A stretch of DNA of 64,000 bases from Acidimicrobiaceae bacterium (GTDB lineage: Bacteria; Actinomycetota; Acidimicrobiia; Acidimicrobiales; RAAP-2), in the NCBI GenBank assembly GCA_003132305.1, contig PKXJ01000031.1:145616-209615 (forward strand), read 5' to 3'. The stretch's first letter is position 1. Each line of letters opens with the position of its first letter. The notes beneath the pieces were generated by a model, which was not told the origin of the DNA, did not search any database, and saw only the letters and a list, made by a program, of their open reading frames with translations. This document shows, one piece after another, positions 8,228-16,667 of this stretch. A program made the translations under genes and the position numbers.

Positions 8228-9673
8228 CTAACTGGCCAGGGTGAAGCCCTCGTAGGTCGCCGAACCTCTAAGGAAACTGCCCACTCCCGTACACGAACTC
8301 GTCGTGAGACAGACGAGTGAGTAGAGGCCCCCGTCGACGCCGACGGTGGTGGCGCCACCGGGTAGAACGACCTTGGCCCCGGTCATCCAGGCGCCGTTCA
8401 CTTCGTCGACGACGAGCGCTTGGTAGTTGCCCGCACCGTCGAGGTAGGCGGCGCCCGCGCGACAGCTGTCCGAGCGAGGACACGTGAGCGTGATGACGCC
8501 GCCATTTTTCCCACCGGACGGTGCGCCATTTGGTAGCGAGACTTCGACGGCGCTCTCCCAGGTGCCCGCAACCTCGTTGTCGAGAAAGCCTTGGTAGTTG
8601 CCAGCGCCATCGCGGTACTGACCGCCCGCCGCGCAGTTACCCGTCGCGGCGCACGCAATACCCATGAAGCCGTAGAGAAAGACGTGGGGGTTGACGCCGG
8701 CATTCGCGGGCATCGTGAGTTCATTCGCCCGTGACCATACGCCGTCGAGCTCGCTGGCGCTCAGTCCTTCGACGGCTCCGGTGCTGGTATTGAACGTTCC
8801 CAAGACGGCGCAGCCCGACCTCTTGGCGCAGGCAACCTCGTTCAAGGTCGCTCCGGCGTACGCGCTGGCGTCAAGGGGGAGTGAGAGCGAGACGCCACGC
8901 GACCACGCGCCCCTGATCTCACTCACCAAGAGCCCCTGGGTCACGTTGTTCGCATCGACGAAGGAGCCCACCGCAACGCAGTTGGCGCTCGAGGCGCACG
9001 CAATCTGATTCAAAGTGATGAGGGGATTGAAGTTGGGCGTCGACGTTGTCGATATCTCCGACGCACGCTGCCAGGTGCCGTGTACCTCGCTCGTGACGAA
9101 GCCCACGGCACGTGAAGCGAGCACGTTGTTGGCCTGGTAGTCACCCACGGCGCTACAACTACCGGCCGACGAGCAGCTAACGGAGCGAAGCAAGGCGTTC
9201 TGACCGGTACCGACGGCGTTCGCCGGCAACGTTACCTGCGTGGCGGCCGACCACTTCTTGCCGACTTCGTTGGCAAAGAACGCTTCTACGTTGCCGGCCC
9301 GGTCGTCGTAACTGCCAACGGCCGCGCAGTTACCGAGAGCGCCGCACGAGAGTCCGTAGATCGTCACGCCAGCGATGATCGCGGCGTTCCCCGGCGCCTT
9401 CAAGGTAAGGGGCGCGGTCCAGACGCCGTTCGCCTCGTTGAGAATGAGGCCCTCGACGCCGCTACGGGTGGCGTAGGCGCCACCGGCCTCACAGTTGCCG
9501 GGCGAAACGCACGTCAGTGTCGGTAGATATCCCTGGGGTAGACCTTGCGCACCTCGGGGGAGCGTGACCTGTTTCGCGTTCTTCCACATGGGCGCGGAAC
9601 TCGCGGTCGCGGGCACCCCGGTAGCCAGCGTCACTAGGACGGCGACCAGAGTGGTGCTGCGCAGAAACTTCAT
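8228..9673 (-). CDS. Secreted protein with eight ~55-residue Cys-containing repeats
   Basis: 481 residues. The N-terminus is a signal peptide (MKFLRSTTLVAVLVTLATGV, then an AxA-type site near ATASSA). The rest is about eight tandem units of roughly 50-60 residues, each following the pattern hxCxxxxxCxAxGxY, then 'EGF/QGF', then a 'E-xGxW' strand and a 'LPAxA' turn. Examples are ISCxSAGNC-like motifs such as IACAASGNC variants and SEIRGAWSRG. Each repeat has a Cys pair about six residues apart, likely a disulfide outside the cell. The regular spacing suggests a beta-propeller-like fold, which is an inference. No catalytic motif is visible. Such repeat proteins are common in actinobacterial secretomes but their function is unknown. 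The start is the ATG before the signal peptide. Confidence 0.75.
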   Translation of the reverse strand: MKFLRSTTLVAVLVTLATGVPATASSAPMWKNAKQVTLPRGAQGLPQGYLPTLTCVSPGNCEAGGAYATRSGVEGLILNEANGVWTAPLTLKAPGNAAIIAGVTIYGLSCGALGNCAAVGSYDDRAGNVEAFFANEVGKKWSAATQVTLPANAVGTGQNALLRSVSCSSAGSCSAVGDYQANNVLASRAVGFVTSEVHGTWQRASEISTTSTPNFNPLITLNQIACASSANCVAVGSFVDANNVTQGLLVSEIRGAWSRGVSLSLPLDASAYAGATLNEVACAKRSGCAVLGTFNTSTGAVEGLSASELDGVWSRANELTMPANAGVNPHVFLYGFMGIACAATGNCAAGGQYRDGAGNYQGFLDNEVAGTWESAVEVSLPNGAPSGGKNGGVITLTCPRSDSCRAGAAYLDGAGNYQALVVDEVNGAWMTGAKVVLPGGATTVGVDGGLYSLVCLTTSSCTGVGSFLRGSATYEGFTLAS

Positions 9674-9832
9674 CGGGCGTGCTCCAGTTTCGAGAGTGTC
9701 GAAGCGTCGTCGCCGGACACGTGCACGTTACGAAGAACGTTTGTCGCCGCGGCGTCGATCGCTCTTCAGTATACGAATGCAACGGCGACCAGTTCAGTGC
9801 GCTGAACCGCTGCGCGACGTCCTAAGCGAGTT

Positions 9833-10237
9833 TCAACCGGGATAACTCGACAGTGTGATCGTCGAGAGTAGCTTCGAATCGCTACTCGAAAGGCGCGTGT
9901 ACTGACCGTTCTCGATGCGCCACGCCCAGACCGTCACGGACTGTTGCTTCCACTTTCCGTCGACGCACGTCGGCGTGCAGTCGTTCCACTTGGCCTCACC
10001 CGTCGCGTACGCCGTGGCGTCGCCCCAGTCGGTCCACCGGAGAGAGGTCAGCATCGCGTTGGCGTCGGCGCAGAAGAGCACGTACGACGTTGGCTTCGAT
10101 CCGACGTTCTTCGAGCAGCTAAGAGCCATAGTTACGGGCGTCGCCGACGCACTGGACTGGGCGATTGAAAGTCCGGTGGTCAACCCGGCCAACACGACGA
10201 GGACCGTAACGATGGAGAGTGGAATGAGTCGCCGCAC
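9833..10237 (-). CDS. Small secreted protein of unknown function
   Basis: 134 residues. A signal peptide (about residues 1-32, hydrophobic core IPLSIVTVLVVLAGLTTGL) precedes a mature domain of about 100 residues. The mature part has four cysteines (LSCSKN, LFCAD, and DCTPTC with two), suggesting two disulfides, and a WTDWGDATAYATGEAKW segment that resembles short actinobacterial exported proteins of the 'SWGG-A-GTG-Y--NDC-P-C' type. No enzyme motif is seen. It is divergent from its upstream neighbours and probably monocistronic. Export is inferred from the N-terminus, and no function is proposed. Confidence 0.7.
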   Translation of the reverse strand: MRRLIPLSIVTVLVVLAGLTTGLSIAQSSASATPVTMALSCSKNVGSKPTSYVLFCADANAMLTSLRWTDWGDATAYATGEAKWNDCTPTCVDGKWKQQSVTVWAWRIENGQYTRLSSSDSKLLSTITLSSYPG

Positions 10238-10319
10238 GCGTCCATTGTAAACACGAAAGAACGACGCGGGGGAAACTTTTGGAACCGAGTTGTCGGGATG
10301 CTCGAGGCGACGCAGGTTT

Positions 10320-10700
10320 CTAGTTTGGTGCGTCGACGATGCGACAGGGGATCTGTGCGTTCTCGTCTATCCAGTAGCTCGCGCAGATCCGGTGATAGCC
10401 GTCGACAATCACGAGTGAGCGGTTCTTGACGAACTTTCCGCGAACCAGCAGGACTGGTGAGAGTTTGTCGCCATTTTTCACCTTGTCGAAATCCTTCGCC
10501 ACGTGGGTGTTGTTCTTTTCGAGAACCGCGAGTCCGCTCGCTCGAAGCAGGTCTTTGGCTTCGTAGATGGTCGCGGTCGCTCCCCGGAGTAGTTCGACGA
10601 GTTTTTCCGCCATCACCGTGTCACAGATCAGACTGAGATACGCGTTCGCGGCCGGAAAGTCGTGCTTATCGGGTTCCAACTGCCAGTGTTCGCTTGCCAT
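10320..10700 (-). CDS. ParB/sulfiredoxin-like domain protein, function unknown
   Basis: The ORF opens at 10748, but the ATG at 10700 is preceded by GAGGAGG with a 6-7 nt spacer, so the protein is taken as 126 residues (MASEHWQLEPDKHDFPAA). The centre has LSPVLLVRGK and the end has LVIVDGYHRICASYW, the VDGxHR signature of the ParB N-terminal/sulfiredoxin-like fold. There is no helix-turn-helix or CTPase dimer domain, so it is not a chromosome-partition ParB. In this superfamily the motif can bind nucleotides or phosphate; that role here is an inference. Stand-alone proteins of this size occur widely and are uncharacterised. Confidence 0.65.
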   Translation of the reverse strand: MASEHWQLEPDKHDFPAANAYLSLICDTVMAEKLVELLRGATATIYEAKDLLRASGLAVLEKNNTHVAKDFDKVKNGDKLSPVLLVRGKFVKNRSLVIVDGYHRICASYWIDENAQIPCRIVDAPN

Positions 10701-10810
10701 AGGTCCTCCTCGCTGAGAGCCTACCGAGCGGCGTCGATGAGACCGCAAAGATTGTTTCTTGCCTCCTTGGCGAGTCGATACCCTAGAGCACAGCGAAGGA
10801 GATTCGATCG

Positions 10811-12010
10811 ATGAAGCAGAGCACGTGGCGTCAGGGATTATTCATCGGCGTCGCACTGGTGACGCTCACGCTGGCGGTGGCCGTGCCAGCGAGCGCGGCT
10901 GGCGCGGCGTCGTCGCGACCTACGGCTCCGCGATCAGTGCGCGCGCGCGCGAAGACCGCCTCGGCTTACGTCCGGTGGCTCAGGCCAACGTCCAGCGGTA
11001 CCTCCGCCATCAAGAGCTACGTCGTGACCGCGCACCCTTCGAGTCGAACCTGTAGGACGGCGTCACGGAGTTGTGTCGTCAAGGGTCTAAAGGGCGGCAG
11101 GAGCTACTCCTTCACGGTTGTGGCGAAGAACTCGTCGGGCGCAAGTCCGAAATCTCGATCATCGAACAAGGTGACGATTACCCTCTCGATTGGTTTGGCC
11201 CGTACGGCCTTTCTTACGGCGTACGCGAAGCTACAGAGTTCACTGACGATCGACCTCACGGCGATTGGCGCGTGGACGAGTAGTACCACAGCCGCCCAAC
11301 AGACTGCTGACCTGGCAAACCTGAAAAATACGTTTAAGACTTTCACTGGCACCCTCGGTAAGGACAAGTGGCCCTCGGCCGCAAAAGCGCACATCGTGAC
11401 GTACATCGCTGAGGTGAACGCCTTCGGCACGGACTACGTAGCGCTCTTCGCTGCGACGTCCGCCTCGAACGCGGCACTCTTGCTCGACACGTTTCAAAGT
11501 GATGGCAACAAGGAACTCGTAGGCGAGACTCTCGTGCGAGCAGATCTCCGACTCCCACAGTTAATTTCTGGCCCCGTCGCTTCAACGTCAACGCCAGTAG
11601 CCATTGGGGCTGCGCAGGTGGTCCACGACTTTTACGGCGACACCCTGTCGGCCACGGTCAGTCAGATTGTTGACCCGGCGACGGCGGGAGCGAATTCGGG
11701 ACTTCCCGACGCCGGCTACCGGTTTGTCGCGGTCGAAGTCAATCTTTCGAACACGGATCCCAGCAACGGGGAGGTTGTTAGCAACGCCAACGTGGCCTTG
11801 ACCGTCGTCGGCAGCGACGGCCAGACGTACTCGGCTGATTTTGGCACCGTTTCGCAGTGTACGAACTTCACGTTCGGAGAGTTTCAACTTCCGACGGGCG
11901 ACACCGCGACTGGTTGTGTTGTTTTTCAGCTTCCTACGGCGGTCACCGTCGCGTCCGTGCAGTTTTCCTTGGACGCTGGTTATCTCGACACGGTGGTTTG
12001 GACCGCTTAG
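10811..12010 (+). CDS. Secreted fibronectin type III domain protein with C-terminal Ig-like domain
   Basis: 399 residues. The order is a signal peptide (about 1-33, ending near VPASAAGAASS), an FN3 domain at about 37-125 (APRSVRARAKTASAYVRWLR and GRSYSFTVVAKNSSGASPKS), an alpha-helical middle of about 120 residues, and a C-terminal beta domain from about residue 265 that resembles the DUF4352 Ig-like family (YRFVAVEVNLSNTD, TGCVVFQLP). It has no catalytic motif and is likely an extracellular or cell-wall-associated binding protein. The ATG at 10811 is the natural start for the signal peptide, and GAAGGAGATTCG lies just upstream. A strong hairpin follows the stop. Confidence 0.75.
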   Translation: MKQSTWRQGLFIGVALVTLTLAVAVPASAAGAASSRPTAPRSVRARAKTASAYVRWLRPTSSGTSAIKSYVVTAHPSSRTCRTASRSCVVKGLKGGRSYSFTVVAKNSSGASPKSRSSNKVTITLSIGLARTAFLTAYAKLQSSLTIDLTAIGAWTSSTTAAQQTADLANLKNTFKTFTGTLGKDKWPSAAKAHIVTYIAEVNAFGTDYVALFAATSASNAALLLDTFQSDGNKELVGETLVRADLRLPQLISGPVASTSTPVAIGAAQVVHDFYGDTLSATVSQIVDPATAGANSGLPDAGYRFVAVEVNLSNTDPSNGEVVSNANVALTVVGSDGQTYSADFGTVSQCTNFTFGEFQLPTGDTATGCVVFQLPTAVTVASVQFSLDAGYLDTVVWTA

Positions 12011-12023
12011 CTCCTGGCCACGC

Positions 12024-12062
12024 TCGACGGGAACTAACGACAAGTTCGTCAGTTCCCGTCGA
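12024..12062 (+). terminator. Terminator-like hairpin, 12-bp perfect stem
   Basis: TCGACGGGAACT (12024-12035) pairs perfectly with AGTTCCCGTCGA (12051-12062) around a 15-nt loop, 14 nt past the stop of the FN3 gene. There is no strong U-run after it, as is common in high-GC Actinobacteria, where such stems still end transcription. Confidence 0.6.
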
Positions 12063-12292
12063 TCGCGGCGACGTTGGAGGTTTCAACTTCTCTGGTAATG
12101 GGCTGAGATTCGCTGATGAAAGTCGAAAAGACGCGCATTCTTACGAGCTACCGAGCCGGTCGGACGTCAAATCTGTTTTATAGTTGGGGGTAATCGCCAA
12201 GGCTTGGACGAGTAGTTTGTCGTCCCGGTGAATTTCGGCGAAACTGCGGCGTGTCGGCGCGGCACGAAGAGTAGAGACCCCCGAGGAAGTTC

Positions 12293-13282
12293 ATGCATCG
12301 AAGAGTGAGATACGTAACGTTAGTGGCCGTGGTTATGGTCATCGCGGTCGGGATCTACCTCGGGGGCCGTTCGTACGCTCCCCAACTGGCGAGTGCCGCG
12401 TCGGAAACCACGACGACTACCGCGGCGGGATCGACGACGACCACGACGGCACCGGCAACTACGACCACCACCGCCGCCCCTAAGGGGTTCTCGGCCTTCT
12501 ACGTCGCGGTGGGCGCTTCAGCGTCGCTTGGTTATCAACCGACCGGCATTGTCAATTACAACGGGCGTCGCACCAACACCGGTTACGCCAACGACCTGCT
12601 GGAGCTCGAGAAAATTAAAGGGGTGTCGCTCACGCTTGACCAGATTGGCTGTCCCGGTGAGACGGTTCAGTCTTTTCTCAACACGCGCGTTACTGACCAC
12701 TGTTACAAGCTTCCCAAGACACAGTTGACCCAAGCCGTTAGCTACTTACAAGCCAACAAGGGCGAAGCTGGTCTCGTCACCATCGACCTTGGTTTCAACA
12801 ACCTTCGAGTCTGTATTTCAGGCGCGGCCGTGAATGAAGCGTGCGTGAGCGCCGCGGTCGCTGCCGTTCAGGTCGATATGCCCAAAGTCGTAAAGGTTCT
12901 AAAGGCGGCGGCCGGTCCGCACGTTCGATTCGTCGGTGTCGAGTACAACGACCCCTTCCTCGCCTACTTTCTCGACGGAGCCACGGGTCCAAACATCGCG
13001 ACGGCCACACTCGTGGCGTTTGACCAGATGAACGCGGCGCTCGGTCAGGCTTTCGCCAGCACGGGTATTCCAGCAGCGAACGTACCAGCGATATCCCAGA
13101 CCGACAACAACACACGCGTCACGTTGTCGAACGTGGGAGAAATCCCAGAGAATGTCAATAAGGCCTGCGAGTTGACCTGGATGTGTTACGCGGCACCGTT
13201 TGGACCAGATGACCACCCGAACAACGCGGGTTACGCCCTTATCGCTCAAGCCATCGCTGCGGTGCTACCCAAGTCGTGGTAG
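12293..13282 (+). CDS. Secreted or membrane-anchored SGNH/GDSL-type hydrolase
   Basis: 329 residues. An N-terminal signal/anchor helix (about 7-25) is followed by a low-complexity Thr/Ala linker (residues 38-63, runs of TTTTT). The catalytic domain follows: block I with the nucleophile Ser76 in VAVGASASLG (GDS replaced by GAS), block III with GFNN at 167-170, and block V with Asp306/307 and His308 in PDDHPNNAGY. These are the SGNH hydrolase elements, so an esterase or lipase outside the membrane is likely. Block II glycine (QIGCPGET) is also in place. The substrate is unknown, with acyl groups on surface polysaccharide one option. The ATG at 12293 follows GAGGAAGTTC. Confidence 0.85.
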   Translation: MHRRVRYVTLVAVVMVIAVGIYLGGRSYAPQLASAASETTTTTAAGSTTTTTAPATTTTTAAPKGFSAFYVAVGASASLGYQPTGIVNYNGRRTNTGYANDLLELEKIKGVSLTLDQIGCPGETVQSFLNTRVTDHCYKLPKTQLTQAVSYLQANKGEAGLVTIDLGFNNLRVCISGAAVNEACVSAAVAAVQVDMPKVVKVLKAAAGPHVRFVGVEYNDPFLAYFLDGATGPNIATATLVAFDQMNAALGQAFASTGIPAANVPAISQTDNNTRVTLSNVGEIPENVNKACELTWMCYAAPFGPDDHPNNAGYALIAQAIAAVLPKSW

Positions 13283-13322
13283 TCAGGGTCCTTTTAGCGG
13301 TGCGGGAGCTAGCCGGACGACA

Positions 13323-13595
13323 TTAGGAAGAACTTCGAAGTAGATCGCGACGTTGCGTGAACTCGTCGGCGTCAATCTCTCCTCGCGCGAATCGTTCGTC
13401 CAAAATCTTGAGGGCGTCTGTAGGTTGTGGCGAAGACGCGTCACTCGCGGGGGCGAGACCGTAATGAGTATGACGCGGCTGGCGCAACAGGGTCATCACC
13501 AACCACGCGGCCGCAGCCACGACGATCAGAATGAACAACAGCGTGAGCAGTCCCCGCCCCGACCCCATGCCGGGGTGTTGGTATCTGAATGGCAT
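13323..13595 (-). CDS. Small SHOCT-domain membrane protein
   Basis: 90 residues. A glycine-rich N-terminus is followed by one transmembrane helix (about 15-41, LLTLLFILIVVAAAAWLVMTLL), a flexible linker, and a C-terminal SHOCT motif at about 60-88 (DALKILDERFARGEIDADEF). SHOCT is a short helical oligomerisation motif found at protein ends in many bacteria. The role here is unknown. An upstream GAGAGGT supports the ATG at 13595. It converges on the SGNH hydrolase gene with about 40 nt between stops. Confidence 0.8.
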   Translation of the reverse strand: MPFRYQHPGMGSGRGLLTLLFILIVVAAAAWLVMTLLRQPRHTHYGLAPASDASSPQPTDALKILDERFARGEIDADEFTQRRDLLRSSS

Positions 13596-13743
13596 AAGTG
13601 ACCTCTCGTTTGTTTCCTATCTAGTACTACGCCACCCCACGTCTCATTGCAAGGTCAAGCCGCGCCAAAGGGGCGATTCTTAGTGCATTCTTCGCATTGG
13701 ACTGCGGTGGGACACTTTCGCTCGAGCTTTGCGAAGGCGACGA

Positions 13744-14028
13744 TTAACTTGCTTTGGGTCCGTAACCCGCGCTGGTCAAAATTCTGCGCAGATCGAGGAC
13801 TTCTTGCGCGTTGACGTCCTTGTGCCGGGGTCGTTCGAGTACCTCAGTTTCGTCGCCCAGGGTTATCGTGAATTTGCCGTCGTGCTTCTCTTCGACGGTT
13901 CCCACCGCTCCCATGAGCGAGAGAACTTCTTTCCACTCGAGGTTGTGGCTCACCGGGTGTTGAAAGATCTTGGTCAAAGTCGTGCGGTGGTGATTATTGA
14001 GGTGCACGGGCTCGGAATTCGTCGTCAT
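13744..14028 (-). CDS. Conserved small protein of unknown function
   Basis: The ORF opens at 14046, but the ATG at 14028 has GGGAG six bases before it, so a 94-residue protein (MTTNSEPVHLNNHHRTTL) is preferred. It contains HRTTLTKIFQHPVSHNLEW followed by a short beta hairpin (KHDGKFTITLGDETEVL) and LERPRHKDVNAQEVLDLRRI. Its length and the strand-helix pattern recall small HicA-like double-stranded-RNA-binding folds, but the HicA catalytic histidine context is not clear and no HicB partner is next to it. I do not assign a toxin function. It is likely cytoplasmic. Confidence 0.65.
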   Translation of the reverse strand: MTTNSEPVHLNNHHRTTLTKIFQHPVSHNLEWKEVLSLMGAVGTVEEKHDGKFTITLGDETEVLERPRHKDVNAQEVLDLRRILTSAGYGPKAS

Positions 14029-14272
14029 GGAGACTCCCATCTGCATTCTCAGACTAACGCTGTTGACGAAGTTTGCTCAAGCCCTCACTCGCCGTCGTGC
14101 GCCCGGCCACTTCGTCACGGCGTTCGTCTACGCCTTCAGCGTCGGCGATCAGAAAGACCCTCGATATCGTGATCCCTCGAACGCGCGTTCTCGGTCAAGA
14201 TAGAACGATGGGCGGTTTTGCTGGATCGAGAGTGATGGCCGGTGAAGGTATGAAGAGAGAGCATCGACGCCG

Positions 14273-15541
14273 GTGACCTCACGACTCGTCAGTGACGCCC
14301 AGGCAGTGAGCTCGCAGTGGCTCAATGAACTGGATCTGGTGAGTCTCACCGAGCGACGACTCAACGCGTCGGGACTGCTCGACCCGGGCGTCGGCGTCGA
14401 CGTCGTGGCCCTTGGCAAGGCGTCGCGAGAGATGTCCGCGGCCGCGATCGCCATTCTCGGGACTCGGCTTCGCCGTCGACTCACCGTCTGTGACGAGGCG
14501 AGCGCCTCACTCAACGACCGAACACCCGACCTCGTCGTGGGCGAGCATCCAGTGCCGGGCGAAGGAAGTTTGAACGCGGGCAATGCGCTGGTGACCTTCC
14601 TCGAGGAACCCTCCCCCGCCGACTGCACACTTTTCTTACTGTCGGGTGGCGCGTCGAGCCTCTGTGTCCTACTCGAAACACCAGTAACGCTCCAAGACCT
14701 TCGAGGCATCTGGGACGCGGCAATACTTTCGGGCATTGACATCACGACCCTCAACAAGATTCGCGCGTCGAGCTCGGCGATTGCGGGCGGGGGAGTCCTT
14801 CGCCACGTTCGCACCGCTCGCTCGCAGAGTCTCATTCTGGTGGACAACGCGATCTCGGGTGTCGAGTGGGTGGCGTCGGGTATGACGTACGACTACCTAC
14901 CCACGGCGGAGGAGGTGACGTCACTGATCGACCGGATTGGTCTCAGCAAGACGCCCTTGGGTCATCGACTTCTCGAAGCCTCGGCCAATCGCGCCTCCGC
15001 GCTGGCGACTCCTATCACCAGTCACCACGAAAACGCCGTCCTCGCGGACCCCGCGATGATGCTCGGCTACGCCATCGCGGAGGCGCGGCGCCGTGGTTAC
15101 CGCGTGCTCGACATGGGAAGCCACGTGCACGGTGACGTCGCGGTCGTCAGTGAACGCTGGGCCGACGCGCTTCGACGCGAGGTCGCGTCGAGCGACTCGG
15201 TGGCGGTGCTGGGCGTTGGCGAGGTCACCGTACGGGTGGGTGGCGTGGGGATGGGCGGGCGGTGCCAAGAGTTCGCGTGGTACATGGCGAAAGTGTTGGC
15301 TGAATTTGATCGCGACGCCGCCTTCGTGGCCCGAGCGTCGGACGGTCGCGACTTCATCGAAGGGGTGGGTGGCGCGTGGGTGGAGCGCTCGACCATGGAA
15401 CGCGCGCTGACTTCCGGCCTTGACTGGCTGGCCGTAGCCCAAGCGAACGACACCCACTCGGCGCTGCGCGCTCTGGGACAGTTGCTGGAAGGTGGTCACA
15501 CGGGCTGGAATCTCTGCGACCTCTACGTCGCGCTGATGTAG
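14273..15541 (+). CDS. Glycerate 2-kinase, MOFRL/DUF4147 family
   Basis: 422 residues, full length for class II glycerate kinases (GckA/TtuD type). It phosphorylates D-glycerate, giving 2-phosphoglycerate in most family members. The N-terminal DUF4147 domain has VALGKASREM, VGEHPVPGEGSL and LLSGGASSL (nucleotide-binding SGGAS). The region DITTLNKIRASSSAIAGGG is the family KxR-type substrate loop. The C-terminal MOFRL domain has GVGEVTVRVGG-x-GGRCQEFAW and a FVARASDGRDF segment, where the family usually has 'ALAAGTDGxDG'. The start is GTG at 14273. The next gene encodes a reductase that could supply glycerate, so the two may form a short operon. Confidence 0.88.
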   Translation: MTSRLVSDAQAVSSQWLNELDLVSLTERRLNASGLLDPGVGVDVVALGKASREMSAAAIAILGTRLRRRLTVCDEASASLNDRTPDLVVGEHPVPGEGSLNAGNALVTFLEEPSPADCTLFLLSGGASSLCVLLETPVTLQDLRGIWDAAILSGIDITTLNKIRASSSAIAGGGVLRHVRTARSQSLILVDNAISGVEWVASGMTYDYLPTAEEVTSLIDRIGLSKTPLGHRLLEASANRASALATPITSHHENAVLADPAMMLGYAIAEARRRGYRVLDMGSHVHGDVAVVSERWADALRREVASSDSVAVLGVGEVTVRVGGVGMGGRCQEFAWYMAKVLAEFDRDAAFVARASDGRDFIEGVGGAWVERSTMERALTSGLDWLAVAQANDTHSALRALGQLLEGGHTGWNLCDLYVALM

Positions 15542-15690
15542 CGAGTCGCGTCGGTGCACTTTTGTGGTTTCCCACGAGGTTGAGGGCCCGTCATCGTGGG
15601 GTGTCACAAGAACTAATGGTGAATCACCTAGGTACACTTTGGTGAGCCGTCGACACGAAATCAAAGTGTGTCGCCTTGGGAAGGAATGTC

Positions 15691-16599
15691 GTGAGCGCAA
15701 CCCCCGAGAGCAGTGAGGCTCGACCGGCACGAATTGGCTTTGCCGGGCTCGGGACGATGGGTTCGTTTATGGCGGCGAATCTGGCGCGCGCCGGCTTTCC
15801 CCTGACGGTGTGGAATCGCAGCGCGGGGCGAGACGGCGCCCTCGTAGAGCTCGGAGCGAAGGTGGCCGCCACTCCGGCTGAGTTGGCGCGCTCGAGTGAC
15901 GTTATCGTCGCTTGTTTGACCGACTCGCCCCAGGTCGAGGCCGTCCTCTTTGGTCCGGAGGGGCTCGCTGAAGGCCTGGCTGACGGCGCGCTCTTCATTG
16001 ACTGCTCGACGCTCAGCCCGCTCAAGGCGCGCGAGTTCGCGGAGCGGCTTTCTGAACAGGGTGTCGCGATGCTCGACGCGCCGGTGTCGGGAGGTTCGGA
16101 GGGTGCGAAGAACGCAACGCTCTCGATCATGGTCGGGGGAGAACTCACTGACGTCGCGCGAGCTCGGAGCGTCCTTGACGCGATGGGTCACACGGTAACG
16201 CACTTGGGGCCGGTGGGCTCTGGTCAGTGGGCCAAGGCCATCAATCAGGTGATCTTGTCGGGGGTCTACTTAGGCGTGGCCGAGGGCGTCACGCTCGGCC
16301 TTAAGGCCGGACTTGACGTTGCGCTCGTGTTGTCGGCTCTCAAGGGAGGCGCCGCCGGTTCGTGGATCCTCGAGAATCGCAGCGAGCGAATGATTCGTGA
16401 CGACTATCCCCTGGGCTTCAAGATTTCGCTACACCGAAAGGACTTGGGGATTGGTCTCGAGCTCGCGAAAAGCGTCGGGGCCGTTCTTCCCGTCAGCGCG
16501 TTAGCCGCCACGTTCGAAGACGGGTTGATCGCCCAGGGGTACGGCGACGACGACAACTCGGCCCTCGCTCGGCCAATTCGAAAACTCTCCGGTCTATAA
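15691..16599 (+). CDS. 3-hydroxyisobutyrate/tartronate-semialdehyde reductase family dehydrogenase
   Basis: Taken from the GTG at 15691, preceded by GGGAAGGA, which gives 302 residues; the ORF track start at 15676 is less likely. The Rossmann motif is GFAGLGTMGSFMAANL. The substrate-binding signature APVSGGSEGAKNATL matches the family 'DAPVSGG--GA--GTL'. The catalytic lysine lies in GSGQWAKAINQV. The HIBADH, GarR/GlxR and succinic-semialdehyde-reductase groups share these motifs. Because the glycerate kinase gene is immediately upstream, tartronate semialdehyde reduction to D-glycerate is a reasonable inference, but 3-hydroxyisobutyrate remains possible. The enzyme is cytoplasmic and NAD(P)H-dependent. 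Confidence 0.88.
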   Translation: MSATPESSEARPARIGFAGLGTMGSFMAANLARAGFPLTVWNRSAGRDGALVELGAKVAATPAELARSSDVIVACLTDSPQVEAVLFGPEGLAEGLADGALFIDCSTLSPLKAREFAERLSEQGVAMLDAPVSGGSEGAKNATLSIMVGGELTDVARARSVLDAMGHTVTHLGPVGSGQWAKAINQVILSGVYLGVAEGVTLGLKAGLDVALVLSALKGGAAGSWILENRSERMIRDDYPLGFKISLHRKDLGIGLELAKSVGAVLPVSALAATFEDGLIAQGYGDDDNSALARPIRKLSGL

Positions 16600-16667
16600 C
16601 GCCGTCACGAGACCCTCGCGGTGTCGCGTCGGTACACGCGCGCCGCTACTCTCGCGAGCACTACGCT

